The translations under genes were made by a program, and so were the position numbers. DNA of 39,345 bases, taken from assembly GCA_027592645.1 (NCBI GenBank), contig JAQCKI010000005.1:1-39345 (forward strand), in the 5' to 3' direction. Below the pieces are notes generated by a model. It made no database searches. It saw nothing but the letters and a program-made list of their open reading frames with translations, and was not told where the DNA came from. Position 1 is the stretch's first letter. Every line of letters begins with the position of its first letter. This document shows positions 31,909 through 39,345 of the stretch, one piece after another. The stretch is from Chloroflexota bacterium (GTDB taxonomy: Bacteria; Chloroflexota; Dehalococcoidia; UBA2979).

Positions 31909-32412
31909 ATGACTACACAGCCCGGTACCGAAGTCTCGACCCCGAGTGACCTGGAGATCCGGTTTCGCCGAACATTCGCGGCACCACCCCAACTGGTGGC
32001 GGACGCATTCACAACGCCTGAATTGCTGCAACGGTGGATGGGGCTGAACTTCGGCGACTGGGCGTGGGCTTCGTGCGACATCGATCTGCGCGCTGGCGGA
32101 GCCTACCGGTGGGTCTGGCGCAACGCCGTCGATGGGAGCGAGATGGCGATCAGTGGCACCTACCTGGAGGTGGTGCCCGGCGAGCGCTACGTGGCGACCC
32201 AGCGGTACGAGAGCATGCCGGAGTACCCGGGCGAGATGACCACCACGCTCATCTTTACCGAGGACGAGGGCCAAACGCTGATGGAAGAGACGGTCCGCTA
32301 CGCCTCGCAGGCGGAGCGTGACCGGGACCTGGAGCACGCGCCCTCCGGGCTGGAGCCCGGGTACGTGGCGCTGGACGCTGTCCTCGCCGCCGAGGTGCGC
32401 GCGGGCCGGTAG
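31909..32412 (+). CDS. SRPBCC (AHSA1/START-like) domain protein
   Basis: 167 residues, with AAGGAGT before the ATG. The helix-grip fold of AHSA1-like proteins is recognisable in RFRRTFAAPPQLVADAFTTP, LLQRWMGLNFGDWAWASCDI, GGAYRWVWRNAVDGSEMAIS and GTYLEVVPGERYVATQRYES, ending with a long helix. Such proteins bind hydrophobic ligands, and the ArsR-SRPBCC pair is common, but the ligand is unknown. No catalytic residues are evident. Confidence 0.88.
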   Translation: MTTQPGTEVSTPSDLEIRFRRTFAAPPQLVADAFTTPELLQRWMGLNFGDWAWASCDIDLRAGGAYRWVWRNAVDGSEMAISGTYLEVVPGERYVATQRYESMPEYPGEMTTTLIFTEDEGQTLMEETVRYASQAERDRDLEHAPSGLEPGYVALDAVLAAEVRAGR

Positions 32413-32521
32413 GGGCTTCGGCCACCTCGGGCGGCGACTCGTGGGGAAGCGGACAACGGCGGTACCATGCCGCCGCTGCCCGTCCGGCCCGGACGAGGCG
32501 CAAGACCGAAAGGCGTGGTCG

Positions 32522-33067
32522 ATGCTCCAGACGCTGGGCCTGAACTACCCCGCGATCATCGTGCGGGACATGGAGGACTCGATCCGCTTCTACCAGCGGC
32601 TCGGGCTCCAGCCGCTGTACGTGGAGCCCAACCGCGACGACCCGGAATCGATCGTGGCGCTGCTGAGCGCGGGCGGGGATCACTCCTTTCTGATGCTGGT
32701 GGGGCCACTGAAGCCCGGTGCGGTGCGTCTGGCGGAGGCGCAGCCGGGCATCGGTTCGATGCAGTACCTCTCCTTTCACGTGACGCTGGAGCAGATGAAC
32801 GGGATGTGGGACGAGCTCTCCCGCTCCGGCGTGCAGGGCTCCGAGCAGATCACGCGCGGCTATGAACGCCTCGTCTTCCTGGAGGATCCCAACGGCGTGC
32901 TGATCACGCTGGTCGCGTGGGGCGTGGAGCCGCCGCCGAGCATGCCGAAGTCGCTGGTGCTGCAGGTCGCCGCGATGCTGCGCGAACGCGACGGCTCGAT
33001 GTACATCGAGGAGACGCACGTGGCCGGCGCGATCAAGGAGATCGAGACGGCCAGCCGCGACGGGTAG
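32522..33067 (+). CDS. VOC (glyoxalase/bleomycin-resistance fold) protein
   Basis: 181 residues from the ATG at 32522. The VOC module is visible as IIVRDMEDSIRFYQRLGLQP, LSFHVTLEQMNGMWDELSRS and ERLVFLEDPNGVLITLVAWG. A candidate metal set is His (SFHV) and Glu (FLEDPNG), but the first ligand position is not certain. The last 45 residues form an extra helix-rich tail. It is 109 bp after the SRPBCC gene and may belong to the same transcript; a small inverted repeat (32457-32475) lies in the gap. Substrate unknown. Confidence 0.82.
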   Translation: MLQTLGLNYPAIIVRDMEDSIRFYQRLGLQPLYVEPNRDDPESIVALLSAGGDHSFLMLVGPLKPGAVRLAEAQPGIGSMQYLSFHVTLEQMNGMWDELSRSGVQGSEQITRGYERLVFLEDPNGVLITLVAWGVEPPPSMPKSLVLQVAAMLRERDGSMYIEETHVAGAIKEIETASRDG

Positions 33068-33204
33068 AGGCACGGGAAGTGCCTCCTCGCGGGCAGGTGT
33101 CGTCCTCGGTTTGGCGATTACGGGTGTAGTCACCAACAGGCCGACGCGGCATGCTGCGCGGGACGCACCCAAGCGGCATGCAGTGCGTCAGAAGGGCTCC
33201 CACC

Positions 33205-33927
33205 TTGGCTGATATCTCTGAGTCGACGCGTCGCTGGCGGATGCTGGAGGCGGCTGGACTCCTCGTGGTCTCACTCTCGCTGTTTGCCATCACGGCACTG
33301 GCGATGGAGGTCATCCCACCGGTCATCACTTTCGGGACGATCTACCTGCTCCTGGCCGTCGCAGTCTGGCGATTCGCTGCGAACCGCTGGGTCGCCGGGG
33401 TGGCTGCCGGACTGGCACTGCTCGGCCTACTCGCGAACCTCCCGTTCCTGATGGAAGATCTGGCGCACCCGGCCTCCTTCGGCGGGTTCGTACCCTCGGC
33501 GGTCTCGGTCGTGGCGGCGGTGGTCGTGGTGATCGCAGCGATCGCCTCGTACCGCGGCATGGACGTGGCACTGGCACAGCCGCTCGCACGCGGAGCGCTG
33601 GCAACGGGCGGTGCGCTGGCGCTGCTGTCGGTCGTGTTGCTGGTGATGGGCGCGAACGACGAGGCGCAGACGGGCGACGCCGTGGTCGTTGCGGAGAAGC
33701 ACCACTACCCGAGCACCATCAGCGCTCCGGCGGGCCGCTCAGCCATTGTCGTCGAGAACAAGGACCTCTTCCGGCACACGTTCGTCCTGACCGGGCGCGA
33801 CGTGAAATTGGAAGTGCCGGCGATGAAGACCCGGCGGCTCGAGGTCGACCTGCCGGTGGGCCTCTACCCGTACATCTGTGACGTACCGGGACACGAGGCG
33901 ATGGCCGGCGTGCTGACCGTCCAGTAG
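33205..33927 (+). CDS. Membrane protein with C-terminal cupredoxin domain
   Basis: About 240 residues from a TTG at 33205 (GAAGGG upstream); ATGs at 33151 and 33178 are alternatives. Five hydrophobic helices come first (LLVVSLSLFAITALAMEV, then VITFGTIYLLLAVAVW, and others). A soluble domain of about 80 residues follows with a complete type-1 copper set: His191 (RHTF), Cys225, His230 and Met233 (CDVPGHEAM). This suggests a blue-copper electron carrier tethered to the outer face of the membrane. Partner and role are not shown; an aerobic or copper-using respiratory chain would be consistent. A terminator follows. Confidence 0.82.
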   Translation: MADISESTRRWRMLEAAGLLVVSLSLFAITALAMEVIPPVITFGTIYLLLAVAVWRFAANRWVAGVAAGLALLGLLANLPFLMEDLAHPASFGGFVPSAVSVVAAVVVVIAAIASYRGMDVALAQPLARGALATGGALALLSVVLLVMGANDEAQTGDAVVVAEKHHYPSTISAPAGRSAIVVENKDLFRHTFVLTGRDVKLEVPAMKTRRLEVDLPVGLYPYICDVPGHEAMAGVLTVQ

Positions 33928-33951
33928 CGCATCTTCGACTGCCACCAACAG

Positions 33952-33981
33952 CAGGGCCCCCGCGGTGACGCGGGGGCCCTG
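33952..33981. terminator. Strong hairpin between convergent genes
   Basis: A 13-bp perfect stem CAGGGCCCCCGCG with GTGA loop, between the cupredoxin gene and the convergent Rdx gene. There is no U tract on either side, but the position and stability make a shared terminator likely. Confidence 0.65.
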
Positions 33982-34012
33982 TGCGTGTGCGTGACGGTTG
34001 AAGCGCGGTGGC

Positions 34013-34312
34013 TCAGCGCTCGGTGTGGCCGAGGCTGCGGCCGGGCGCGATGCGGTCGCGGAGTGCCTGCTTCAGCAGCCGGGGATCGACGAACTCCTCG
34101 GCCTCCTTGAGGTTGAAGATGGCCTCGCCATCGACGCGCACCTCCAGGATGCCGCCTTTGCCGGGCACGAGCGCGAGTTCACGGATCTCGTGCGCGAAGG
34201 TGGTGAGCAGTTCCTGCGCCAGCCACGTGGCGCGGGGTAGGAACCCGCACTGCGCGCAATACTCGATCTCCACGCGTGCCGTGGCGTCCGGGTTGATCGG
34301 GTTCACCGCCAT
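34013..34312 (-). CDS. Rdx/SelW-family thioredoxin-like protein
   Basis: 99 residues. The family motif IEYCAQCGFLPRATWLAQEL has CxxC where selenoprotein W has CxxU, so this is the cysteine form. GKGGILEVRVDGEAIFN and EFVDPRLLKQALRDRI complete the small thioredoxin-like fold. Family members are thought to be thiol redox proteins. The ATG has GAGAGGT upstream; the gene follows the acyl-CoA dehydrogenase by 74 bp that contain a duplicated hairpin. Confidence 0.88.
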   Translation of the reverse strand: MAVNPINPDATARVEIEYCAQCGFLPRATWLAQELLTTFAHEIRELALVPGKGGILEVRVDGEAIFNLKEAEEFVDPRLLKQALRDRIAPGRSLGHTER

Positions 34313-34347
34313 CGATCACCTCTCAACGGACACACTACCCGCGCCGG

Positions 34348-34398
34348 TCCGCGGCGTCAGCCGCGCGGTAGCGCCGATCCGCGGCGTCAGCCGCGCGG
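34348..34398. repeat. Tandem 21-bp hairpin repeat at the acyl-CoA dehydrogenase 3' end
   Basis: TCCGCGGCGTCAGCCGCGCGG-type units occur at 34348-34368 and 34378-34398, identical over 21 bp and 30 bp apart. Each folds as a CGCGGC/GCCGCG hairpin with GTCA loop. The right copy contains the dehydrogenase stop codon and last codons, so the left copy looks like a duplication of the gene end. They may act as tandem terminators. Confidence 0.7.
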
Positions 34399-35562
34399 GA
34401 GACCCAGTCCGCGCTGGGCGATGATGTTGCGCTGCACCTCTGACGTGCCGGCGGCAATGGTGGCGGATACCGCCTCCAGGTAGGCCTGCGAGAACGCGCC
34501 ACCGAGGCGCGCGTACGGCGAGCCGGGGGCGAGTTGCGCCGCCTGCCCCAGCAGGTGCATGCCGGTGGTGGCGACGCGCTGCGTCAGTTCGGAGCCGTAC
34601 AACTTCGAGACGCTCGCCTCGTGGTTCGGGATCAGCCCCTGTTCCTGCAGTTGCGGGACGCGGTACGCGACGTTGTAACCGACCTGTAGTTCGATCCAGC
34701 GATCGGCGAGTTCGAAGCGGGCGGCCGGGTTCATCCTGATCAGCGATGCCTCGTCCTTCGCGGCCGCGACGAGACGCTCGATGTTGCGCTTCGCGTGCGA
34801 GTAAGCGGAGACGCCCGACCGCTCGAGGTCGAGCGTGGTCATCACCTGGTACCAGCCACGGTTCTCGGTGCCGACGAGGTTCTCCGTGGAGACGCGGACG
34901 TTCTCGAAGAACACCTCGTTCAGCGTCTTGCCGCCGTCCATGCTCTCCATCGGCCGCACGGTGACGCCCGATGAGTCCATGGGGACGATGAGGGTGGAGA
35001 TGCCCCGGTGCTTCGGGGCGCTGGGATCGGTGCGCGCGGCCAGCCAGCCCATGCTGGCCTCCTGCGCACCCGAGGCGAAGATCTTCGAGCCGTTGATGAC
35101 GTACTCGTCGCCGTCGCGGACGGCGCGCGTCTGCACGCTGGCCAGGTCCGAGCCGGAGCCGGGCTCCGTGTAGAGCGCGGTCCAGGTGTCCTGGGCCTCC
35201 GCAATGCGAGGCAGGTACAACTTGCGCTGCGCCTCGTTGCCGAACTGCATCAACGCGGGGCCGACCCAGGAGACACCGGTGCCGCCACCGCCCGGCATGC
35301 GGGTGTAGGCGGTCTCGTCTGTGAAGATCGCCTGCTGGATCTGGGGTGTGTCCAGGCCTCCGTATTCCTTCGGCCAGGCCATCGCCAGCCACTTCTTGTC
35401 GGCCAGGGCGCGGTTCACGAACTGAGCGACCTCGGCGCGCTCCTCCGGGCGGATGTCGCCCAGGAACTCGCGGTCGGCCCAGTCTGGCGGCAACTTGCCG
35501 TCCAGGAACGCACGCAGTTCCGTTCGGAAGCGTTCCTCTTCTGGGGTGAAGGAGAAGTCCAT
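34387..35562 (-). CDS. Acyl-CoA dehydrogenase
   Basis: 391 residues, with GGAGG before the ATG at 35562. The flavoenzyme fold is clear: an N-terminal helical domain (FTPEEERFRTELRAFLDGKL), the middle FAD-binding motif ALYTEPGSGSDLASVQTRAV and YVINGSKIFASGAQ, and the C-terminal IAAGTSEVQRNIIAQRGLGL. At the position of the catalytic Glu in the common YEGT motif there is Ala (IAAGT), so the base is elsewhere, as in some subfamilies, or the substrate differs. Acyl-CoA substrate cannot be named. The Rdx gene follows it. Confidence 0.92.
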   Translation of the reverse strand: MDFSFTPEEERFRTELRAFLDGKLPPDWADREFLGDIRPEERAEVAQFVNRALADKKWLAMAWPKEYGGLDTPQIQQAIFTDETAYTRMPGGGGTGVSWVGPALMQFGNEAQRKLYLPRIAEAQDTWTALYTEPGSGSDLASVQTRAVRDGDEYVINGSKIFASGAQEASMGWLAARTDPSAPKHRGISTLIVPMDSSGVTVRPMESMDGGKTLNEVFFENVRVSTENLVGTENRGWYQVMTTLDLERSGVSAYSHAKRNIERLVAAAKDEASLIRMNPAARFELADRWIELQVGYNVAYRVPQLQEQGLIPNHEASVSKLYGSELTQRVATTGMHLLGQAAQLAPGSPYARLGGAFSQAYLEAVSATIAAGTSEVQRNIIAQRGLGLPRG

Positions 35563-35836
35563 GCTCAATCCTCCGAGGGGTGCCCTCAGCCCGCCGGGGC
35601 GGTCGCCGGGCACGCGCCCCGTAGCGCGGTACGTGGCCGCCGGACACGCCGGTCGACCCGATGGCACCCGCCATGCCGGTACATAACGGGCGGCATCCAG
35701 TGTACCAACGGCGCGCCTCGATATTAAGAGTCCCCGGGGCGGCTTCCCGGTGGCGGGTGTTACCATCGAAGCCCTGGCCCCGCGCAGTCCGTGGACACCC
35801 CAGATGACCTACCTCGCACGTGCTCGGAGGCCGCTT

Positions 35837-36781
35837 GTGTACCGTGAAATCGCTGTGTTCACGGGGAACTCGCACCCCGCGCTGGCGACGGCTGTATGCA
35901 ATCACCTGGAGATCGCGCTGGGGCAGGCGGAGGTCTTCCAGTTCTCCAACGAAGAGATCTTTGTCCGCTACCTGGAGAACATCAGAGAGCGCGATGTCTT
36001 CCTGATCCAGCCGGTGGTCTCACCGGTCAACACACGACTGATGGAACTCCTGATCATGATCGACGCGGCGAAGCGTGCCTCGGCCGGGCGCATCACCGCC
36101 GTGGTTCCGTACTACGCATACGGTCGCTCCGATAAGAAGGATCAGCCGCGCGTGCCGGTCACGGCCCGCCTGGTGGCGAACTTCATCGAGGTGGCGGGTG
36201 CCGACCGCGTCCTGAGCCTGGACATGCACGCCGGTCAGATCCAGGGGTTCTTCAACATCCCGCTGGATGAGTTGACGGCGTTCCCGCTGGTCGCCGACTA
36301 CTTCCACAAGTTGAACTTGCCGACGCCCGTGGTGGTCGCCCCGGACGTGGGACGCGCCAAGCTCGCGCGTGAGATCGCCGGACGCATCGAGGGCGAAATC
36401 GCGATCGTGGACAAGCGGCGCACCGGCAACAACGACTCCGCCGAGGCGCTGACGATCATCGGCGATGTCGCCGACAAGGACTGCCTGATCATGGACGATG
36501 AGATCCTGACGGGCACCACGGTGGTTTCCGCGATCCGGCTGCTGCGATCGCGCGGGGCGCGCTCGGTGCGCGTCGCGTGTGTGCATCCGGTGATGGCAGC
36601 GAAGGCGTTCGCCGCGCTGGACACCACGGACGTGGACGAACTGATCTTCACGGACACGCTGCCGCTGGTGCATGGCGAGTTCAAGACCGTACCCACCACG
36701 GTGCTTTCGGTGGCCTCTCTGATTGGCGACGCGATCCACCGCATCCACACGGGCGGCTCCGTAGGCGAGCTGTTCCACTAG
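35837..36781 (+). CDS. prs: Ribose-phosphate pyrophosphokinase (PRPP synthetase)
   Basis: 314 residues from the GTG at 35837, which has GGAGG 6 bp upstream and gives the normal N-terminus (EIAVFTGNSHPALA). The enzyme makes PRPP from ribose 5-phosphate and ATP. Seen are VVPYYAYGRSDKKDQPRVPV, the metal-site DMHAGQIQGFFNIPLDEL, and GEIAIVDKRR. The PRPP-binding loop reads IMDDEILTGTT, where most enzymes have DDMIDTAGT, so one Asp is Leu. The longer frame to 35750 is not supported. The gene precedes secA by 48 bp. Confidence 0.93.
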   Translation: MYREIAVFTGNSHPALATAVCNHLEIALGQAEVFQFSNEEIFVRYLENIRERDVFLIQPVVSPVNTRLMELLIMIDAAKRASAGRITAVVPYYAYGRSDKKDQPRVPVTARLVANFIEVAGADRVLSLDMHAGQIQGFFNIPLDELTAFPLVADYFHKLNLPTPVVVAPDVGRAKLAREIAGRIEGEIAIVDKRRTGNNDSAEALTIIGDVADKDCLIMDDEILTGTTVVSAIRLLRSRGARSVRVACVHPVMAAKAFAALDTTDVDELIFTDTLPLVHGEFKTVPTTVLSVASLIGDAIHRIHTGGSVGELFH

Positions 36782-36792
36782 CGCACGACACG

Positions 36793-36813
36793 GCCGGTCG
36801 CTGGACGACCGGC
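36793..36813 (+). repeat. Hairpin between prs and secA
   Basis: GCCGGTCG and CGACCGGC form a perfect 8-bp stem with a 5-nt loop. It ends directly before the AGGAGG ribosome site of secA (36814-36819) and lacks a U tract, so an effect on secA translation or mRNA processing is more plausible than termination. Confidence 0.45.
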
Positions 36814-36829
36814 AGGAGGCCCATTCGGC

Positions 36830-39345
36830 ATGGTCGGCATCTTCCGCAAACTCCTGGGCAGCGACTCCAACGAGCGCGTCATCAAAGAGATGACGCCGCT
36901 GGTGGCGCGCATCAACACCTTCTCGGAGAGCATCGGCGCGCTGTCCGATGCCGACCTCCGCGCACAGACGGATCGCTTCCGCGAACGCCTGGAAGCCGGC
37001 GAGTCTTTGGAGGACCTGCTGCCCGAGGCGTTCGCGACGATCCGCGAATCAATCGACCGCACGATGCAACAGCGTGCGTTCGATGTGCAGTTGATGGGCG
37101 CAATCACACTGCACCGTGGCCAGGTCGCGGAGATGAAGACCGGCGAAGGCAAGACCCTCGTTGCGACGATCGCGACGTACCTCAACGCGCTCGAGGGGCG
37201 CGGGATCCATGCGGTCACGGTGAACGACTACCTGGCCCGACGTGACGCGCAGTGGTACGCGCCGGCGCTACACGCGCTGGGGATCACGATCGGCGTGATT
37301 CAGAACAACGGCTCGTTTCTCTACGTACCGGATGCCAGCGAGACACCGTCGTTCGAGCACCTCGTCGCCGCCACGCGGCAGGAGGTCTACCTGTCCGACG
37401 TCGTGTACGGCACGAACAACGAGTTCGGTTTCGACTACCTGCGTGACAACCTGGCGACGACGCTGGCGGCGCGCGTGCAGCGCGGACGCCACTTCGCGAT
37501 CGTCGACGAGGCCGACTCGGTCCTCATCGACGAGGCGCGGACGCCGCTCATCATCAGCGGTGCGTCCCAGGACGATGTGTCGCTGTACCCGCGCTTCGCA
37601 CGCATCGTGCCCACGCTGGTGCGTGGCCAGCATTTCACGGTGGACGAGCGCCATCGCACGGTCGGCCTGACCGAGGCGGGCGTGGAGGCGCTGGAACGCG
37701 CACTGGGCGTGGACAACATCTATTCGCTTGAGAACTTCCGCCTCACCCGGTACATGGAAGCGGCGCTGCGCGCGGAGATCCTGTACCAGCGCGACCGCGA
37801 CTACGTGGTGAAGGACGGCGAGATCATCATCGTGGACGACTTCACCGGTCGCCTCATGGAGGGCCGGCGGTGGTCGGACGGCCTGCACCAGGCGGTGGAG
37901 GCCAAGGAAGGCGTGAAGATTCAGCAGGAGTCCGTCACCTACGCGACGATCACACTGCAGAACTACTTCCGTCTCTACGAGAAGCTCTCCGGCATGACCG
38001 GTACCGCTGCGACCGAGGCGGAAGAACTGCACGAGATCTACAAGATCGACGTGACGACGATCCCCACCCACCGCCCGTTGGCGCGCGATGACCACGCTGA
38101 CCTGGTCTACAAGTCGGAATCCGGCAAGTGGAAAGCCGTAGCTGCCGACATCCAGGCACAGCACGCCGCCGGGCGGCCCGTGCTCGTCGGCACGGTCGCC
38201 ATCGAAACGTCGGAGATGCTGTCCGACCGGCTGAAGCGCGCCGGCATCCCTCACGAGGTGCTGAACGCAAAGCAGCACCAGCGCGAGGCGCAGATCATCG
38301 AGCGCGCGGGCCAGCCCGGTGCGGTCACCATCGCCACGAACATGGCCGGTCGCGGTACCGACATCCGGCTGGGCGAGGGCGTAGCGGCGGCCGGTGGCCT
38401 GCACGTGATCGGCACGGAGCGGCACGAATCGCGCCGCATCGACAACCAGTTGCGTGGTCGGTCCGGCCGTCAGGGCGACCCGGGTTCCACGCGCTTCTAT
38501 GTGTCGTTCGAGGACGACCTGATGCGCCGGTTCGCGCCGGACTGGCTGCCGGGCATGATGGACCGCCTGGGCATGGACGAAGAGACCGCGCTCGAGTCCA
38601 AGATGGTCTCGAAGGCGATCGAACAGGCCCAGCAGCGCGTGGAGGCTTACAACTTCGACATTCGTAAGCGCGTCGTTGAATACGACGACGTGATGAACAC
38701 CCAGCGCAACGTCATCTACTCGGAGCGCGAGAAAGTGCTGTCAGGCGAGAGCCTGCGCGACACGATCCTCGACCTGATGGAGGCGGAGGTCGATTCGCTC
38801 GCACAGCAGCACCTCACCGAGGCCCCGGACCCGGAGATGTTCCGCATCGCGATCGACACGATCGTCCCGGACCTGGCCCCCGACGAACTGCCGCTGGATG
38901 CGATGCAACGCGCCGAGGCGGCGGCCGATGTGGCGCTCGACCTGATCGAGGCGCTCTACGAGGCGCTGGAGGCCGAGGTCGGCGAGGAGACGCAGCGACT
39001 CGTAGAGCGGCTGGTGCTGCTGCGCACGATCGACTCACTGTGGGTGGAGCACCTGACCGCCGTGGACGAGATGCGCCAGGGCATCGGCCTGCGCGCGCTG
39101 GCGCAGCAGGACCCGCTGGTCGCCTACAAGCGCGAGGCCCACGACATGTGGGAGCAGTTCCGCGAGCGGATCCGGATGCTGGTGTCGCGCCAGGTGCTGC
39201 GCGCACGCATCGCGCCACAGGTCGCGGCACAGGCGATCGCGCAGGAGCGCGCCCCGCAGCGCGTGCAGACCAGCGGCCCGGAAGAGGGCAGCGCGGCGGC
39301 CATCGGCGAGGGCGGCGGCGTGCGCGCCGCGGCGGTGCCGGTGCG
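36830..39345 (+). CDS. secA: Preprotein translocase ATPase SecA (3' end outside window)
   Basis: 838 codons are visible and the frame is open to the right edge. SecA drives protein export through SecYEG. Features in order: Walker A MKTGEGKT (102-109), DEAD box IVDEADSVLIDEARTPLIIS (226-229), the preprotein cross-linking domain, second helicase part with TNMAGRGTDIRLGEG and LRGRSGRQGDPGSTRFYVSF, then the helical scaffold (EYDDVMNTQRNVIYSERE). An insertion after Walker A region (NNGSFLYVPD) resembles chloroflexal SecA. The C-terminal linker has begun at the window end; whether it ends in a zinc motif cannot be seen. AGGAGG lies 10 bp before the ATG. Confidence 0.97.
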   Translation, partial: MVGIFRKLLGSDSNERVIKEMTPLVARINTFSESIGALSDADLRAQTDRFRERLEAGESLEDLLPEAFATIRESIDRTMQQRAFDVQLMGAITLHRGQVAEMKTGEGKTLVATIATYLNALEGRGIHAVTVNDYLARRDAQWYAPALHALGITIGVIQNNGSFLYVPDASETPSFEHLVAATRQEVYLSDVVYGTNNEFGFDYLRDNLATTLAARVQRGRHFAIVDEADSVLIDEARTPLIISGASQDDVSLYPRFARIVPTLVRGQHFTVDERHRTVGLTEAGVEALERALGVDNIYSLENFRLTRYMEAALRAEILYQRDRDYVVKDGEIIIVDDFTGRLMEGRRWSDGLHQAVEAKEGVKIQQESVTYATITLQNYFRLYEKLSGMTGTAATEAEELHEIYKIDVTTIPTHRPLARDDHADLVYKSESGKWKAVAADIQAQHAAGRPVLVGTVAIETSEMLSDRLKRAGIPHEVLNAKQHQREAQIIERAGQPGAVTIATNMAGRGTDIRLGEGVAAAGGLHVIGTERHESRRIDNQLRGRSGRQGDPGSTRFYVSFEDDLMRRFAPDWLPGMMDRLGMDEETALESKMVSKAIEQAQQRVEAYNFDIRKRVVEYDDVMNTQRNVIYSEREKVLSGESLRDTILDLMEAEVDSLAQQHLTEAPDPEMFRIAIDTIVPDLAPDELPLDAMQRAEAAADVALDLIEALYEALEAEVGEETQRLVERLVLLRTIDSLWVEHLTAVDEMRQGIGLRALAQQDPLVAYKREAHDMWEQFRERIRMLVSRQVLRARIAPQVAAQAIAQERAPQRVQTSGPEEGSAAAIGEGGGVRAAAVPV

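Noticed and set aside
37268-38425. 385-codon minus-strand frame opposite secA
   Set aside because: Antisense shadow of secA; no start signal or family features.
1-39345. CRISPR arrays, insertion sequences, prophage or toxin-antitoxin genes
   Set aside because: No regularly spaced repeats, transposase motifs, phage structural genes or toxin-antitoxin pairs were recognised; the defence-type alternative has no support here.

Overview
The window is high-GC bacterial DNA with dense gene packing, many ATGA/GTGA stop-start overlaps and no insertion sequences, phage genes or CRISPR arrays. The SecA type, a complex I operon without the NADH-oxidising subunits and a GerW-like gene suggest a member of the Chloroflexota (perhaps Dehalococcoidia). 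That assignment is inference from protein resemblance, not a computed placement.

Layout. 1-3270 (minus) is the chromosome-origin-type cluster rpmH-rnpA-yidD-[PQQ lipoprotein]-yidC-jag, with one perfect parS site inside the 5' end of the lipoprotein gene. 3267-7580 holds a TPR/lytic transglycosylase, a small membrane protein, a MerR regulator, a barrel-like protein of unknown function and tRNA-Thr(CGT). 7577-10008 (minus) is an operon for an ABC exporter, a small membrane protein and a GerW/YtfJ-like protein. 10183-16056 is a nitrogen island: a GlnR-like atypical response regulator, a free-standing winged-helix protein, PII (glnK), the ammonium channel amt and two different glutamine synthetases. 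GAAAC-type half sites spaced 11 bp apart lie upstream of amt/glnA and upstream of the second synthetase. 16244-17152 encodes a two-subunit MaoC/HadAB-like dehydratase.

17265-27592 (minus) is the complex I operon nuoABCDHIJKLMN with a clear promoter and a shared terminator; nuoE, nuoF and nuoG are absent from it. 27757-31243 (minus) is valS followed by an inositol-monophosphatase gene. The valS leader encodes a 20-residue peptide with five consecutive valine codons, followed by an intrinsic terminator just before valS. This is the layout of classical ribosome-mediated attenuation and is the most striking regulatory feature seen here. Divergent from it is an arsR-SRPBCC pair with an operator over its -10 box, then a VOC protein and a membrane-anchored cupredoxin. 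34013-35562 (minus) carries an acyl-CoA dehydrogenase and a SelW-like Rdx protein. 35837-39345 holds prs and secA, the latter cut by the window end.

Functionally the window joins protein secretion and membrane insertion (SecA, YidC, YidD), respiration (complex I), nitrogen assimilation (Amt, PII, two GS, GlnR-like) and valine-tRNA charging. No stretch longer than about 300 bp lacks a gene; the longest gaps are 35563-35836 (274 bp, no confident signal) and the valS/arsR region at 31244-31495, which holds the leader peptide, attenuator and operator.
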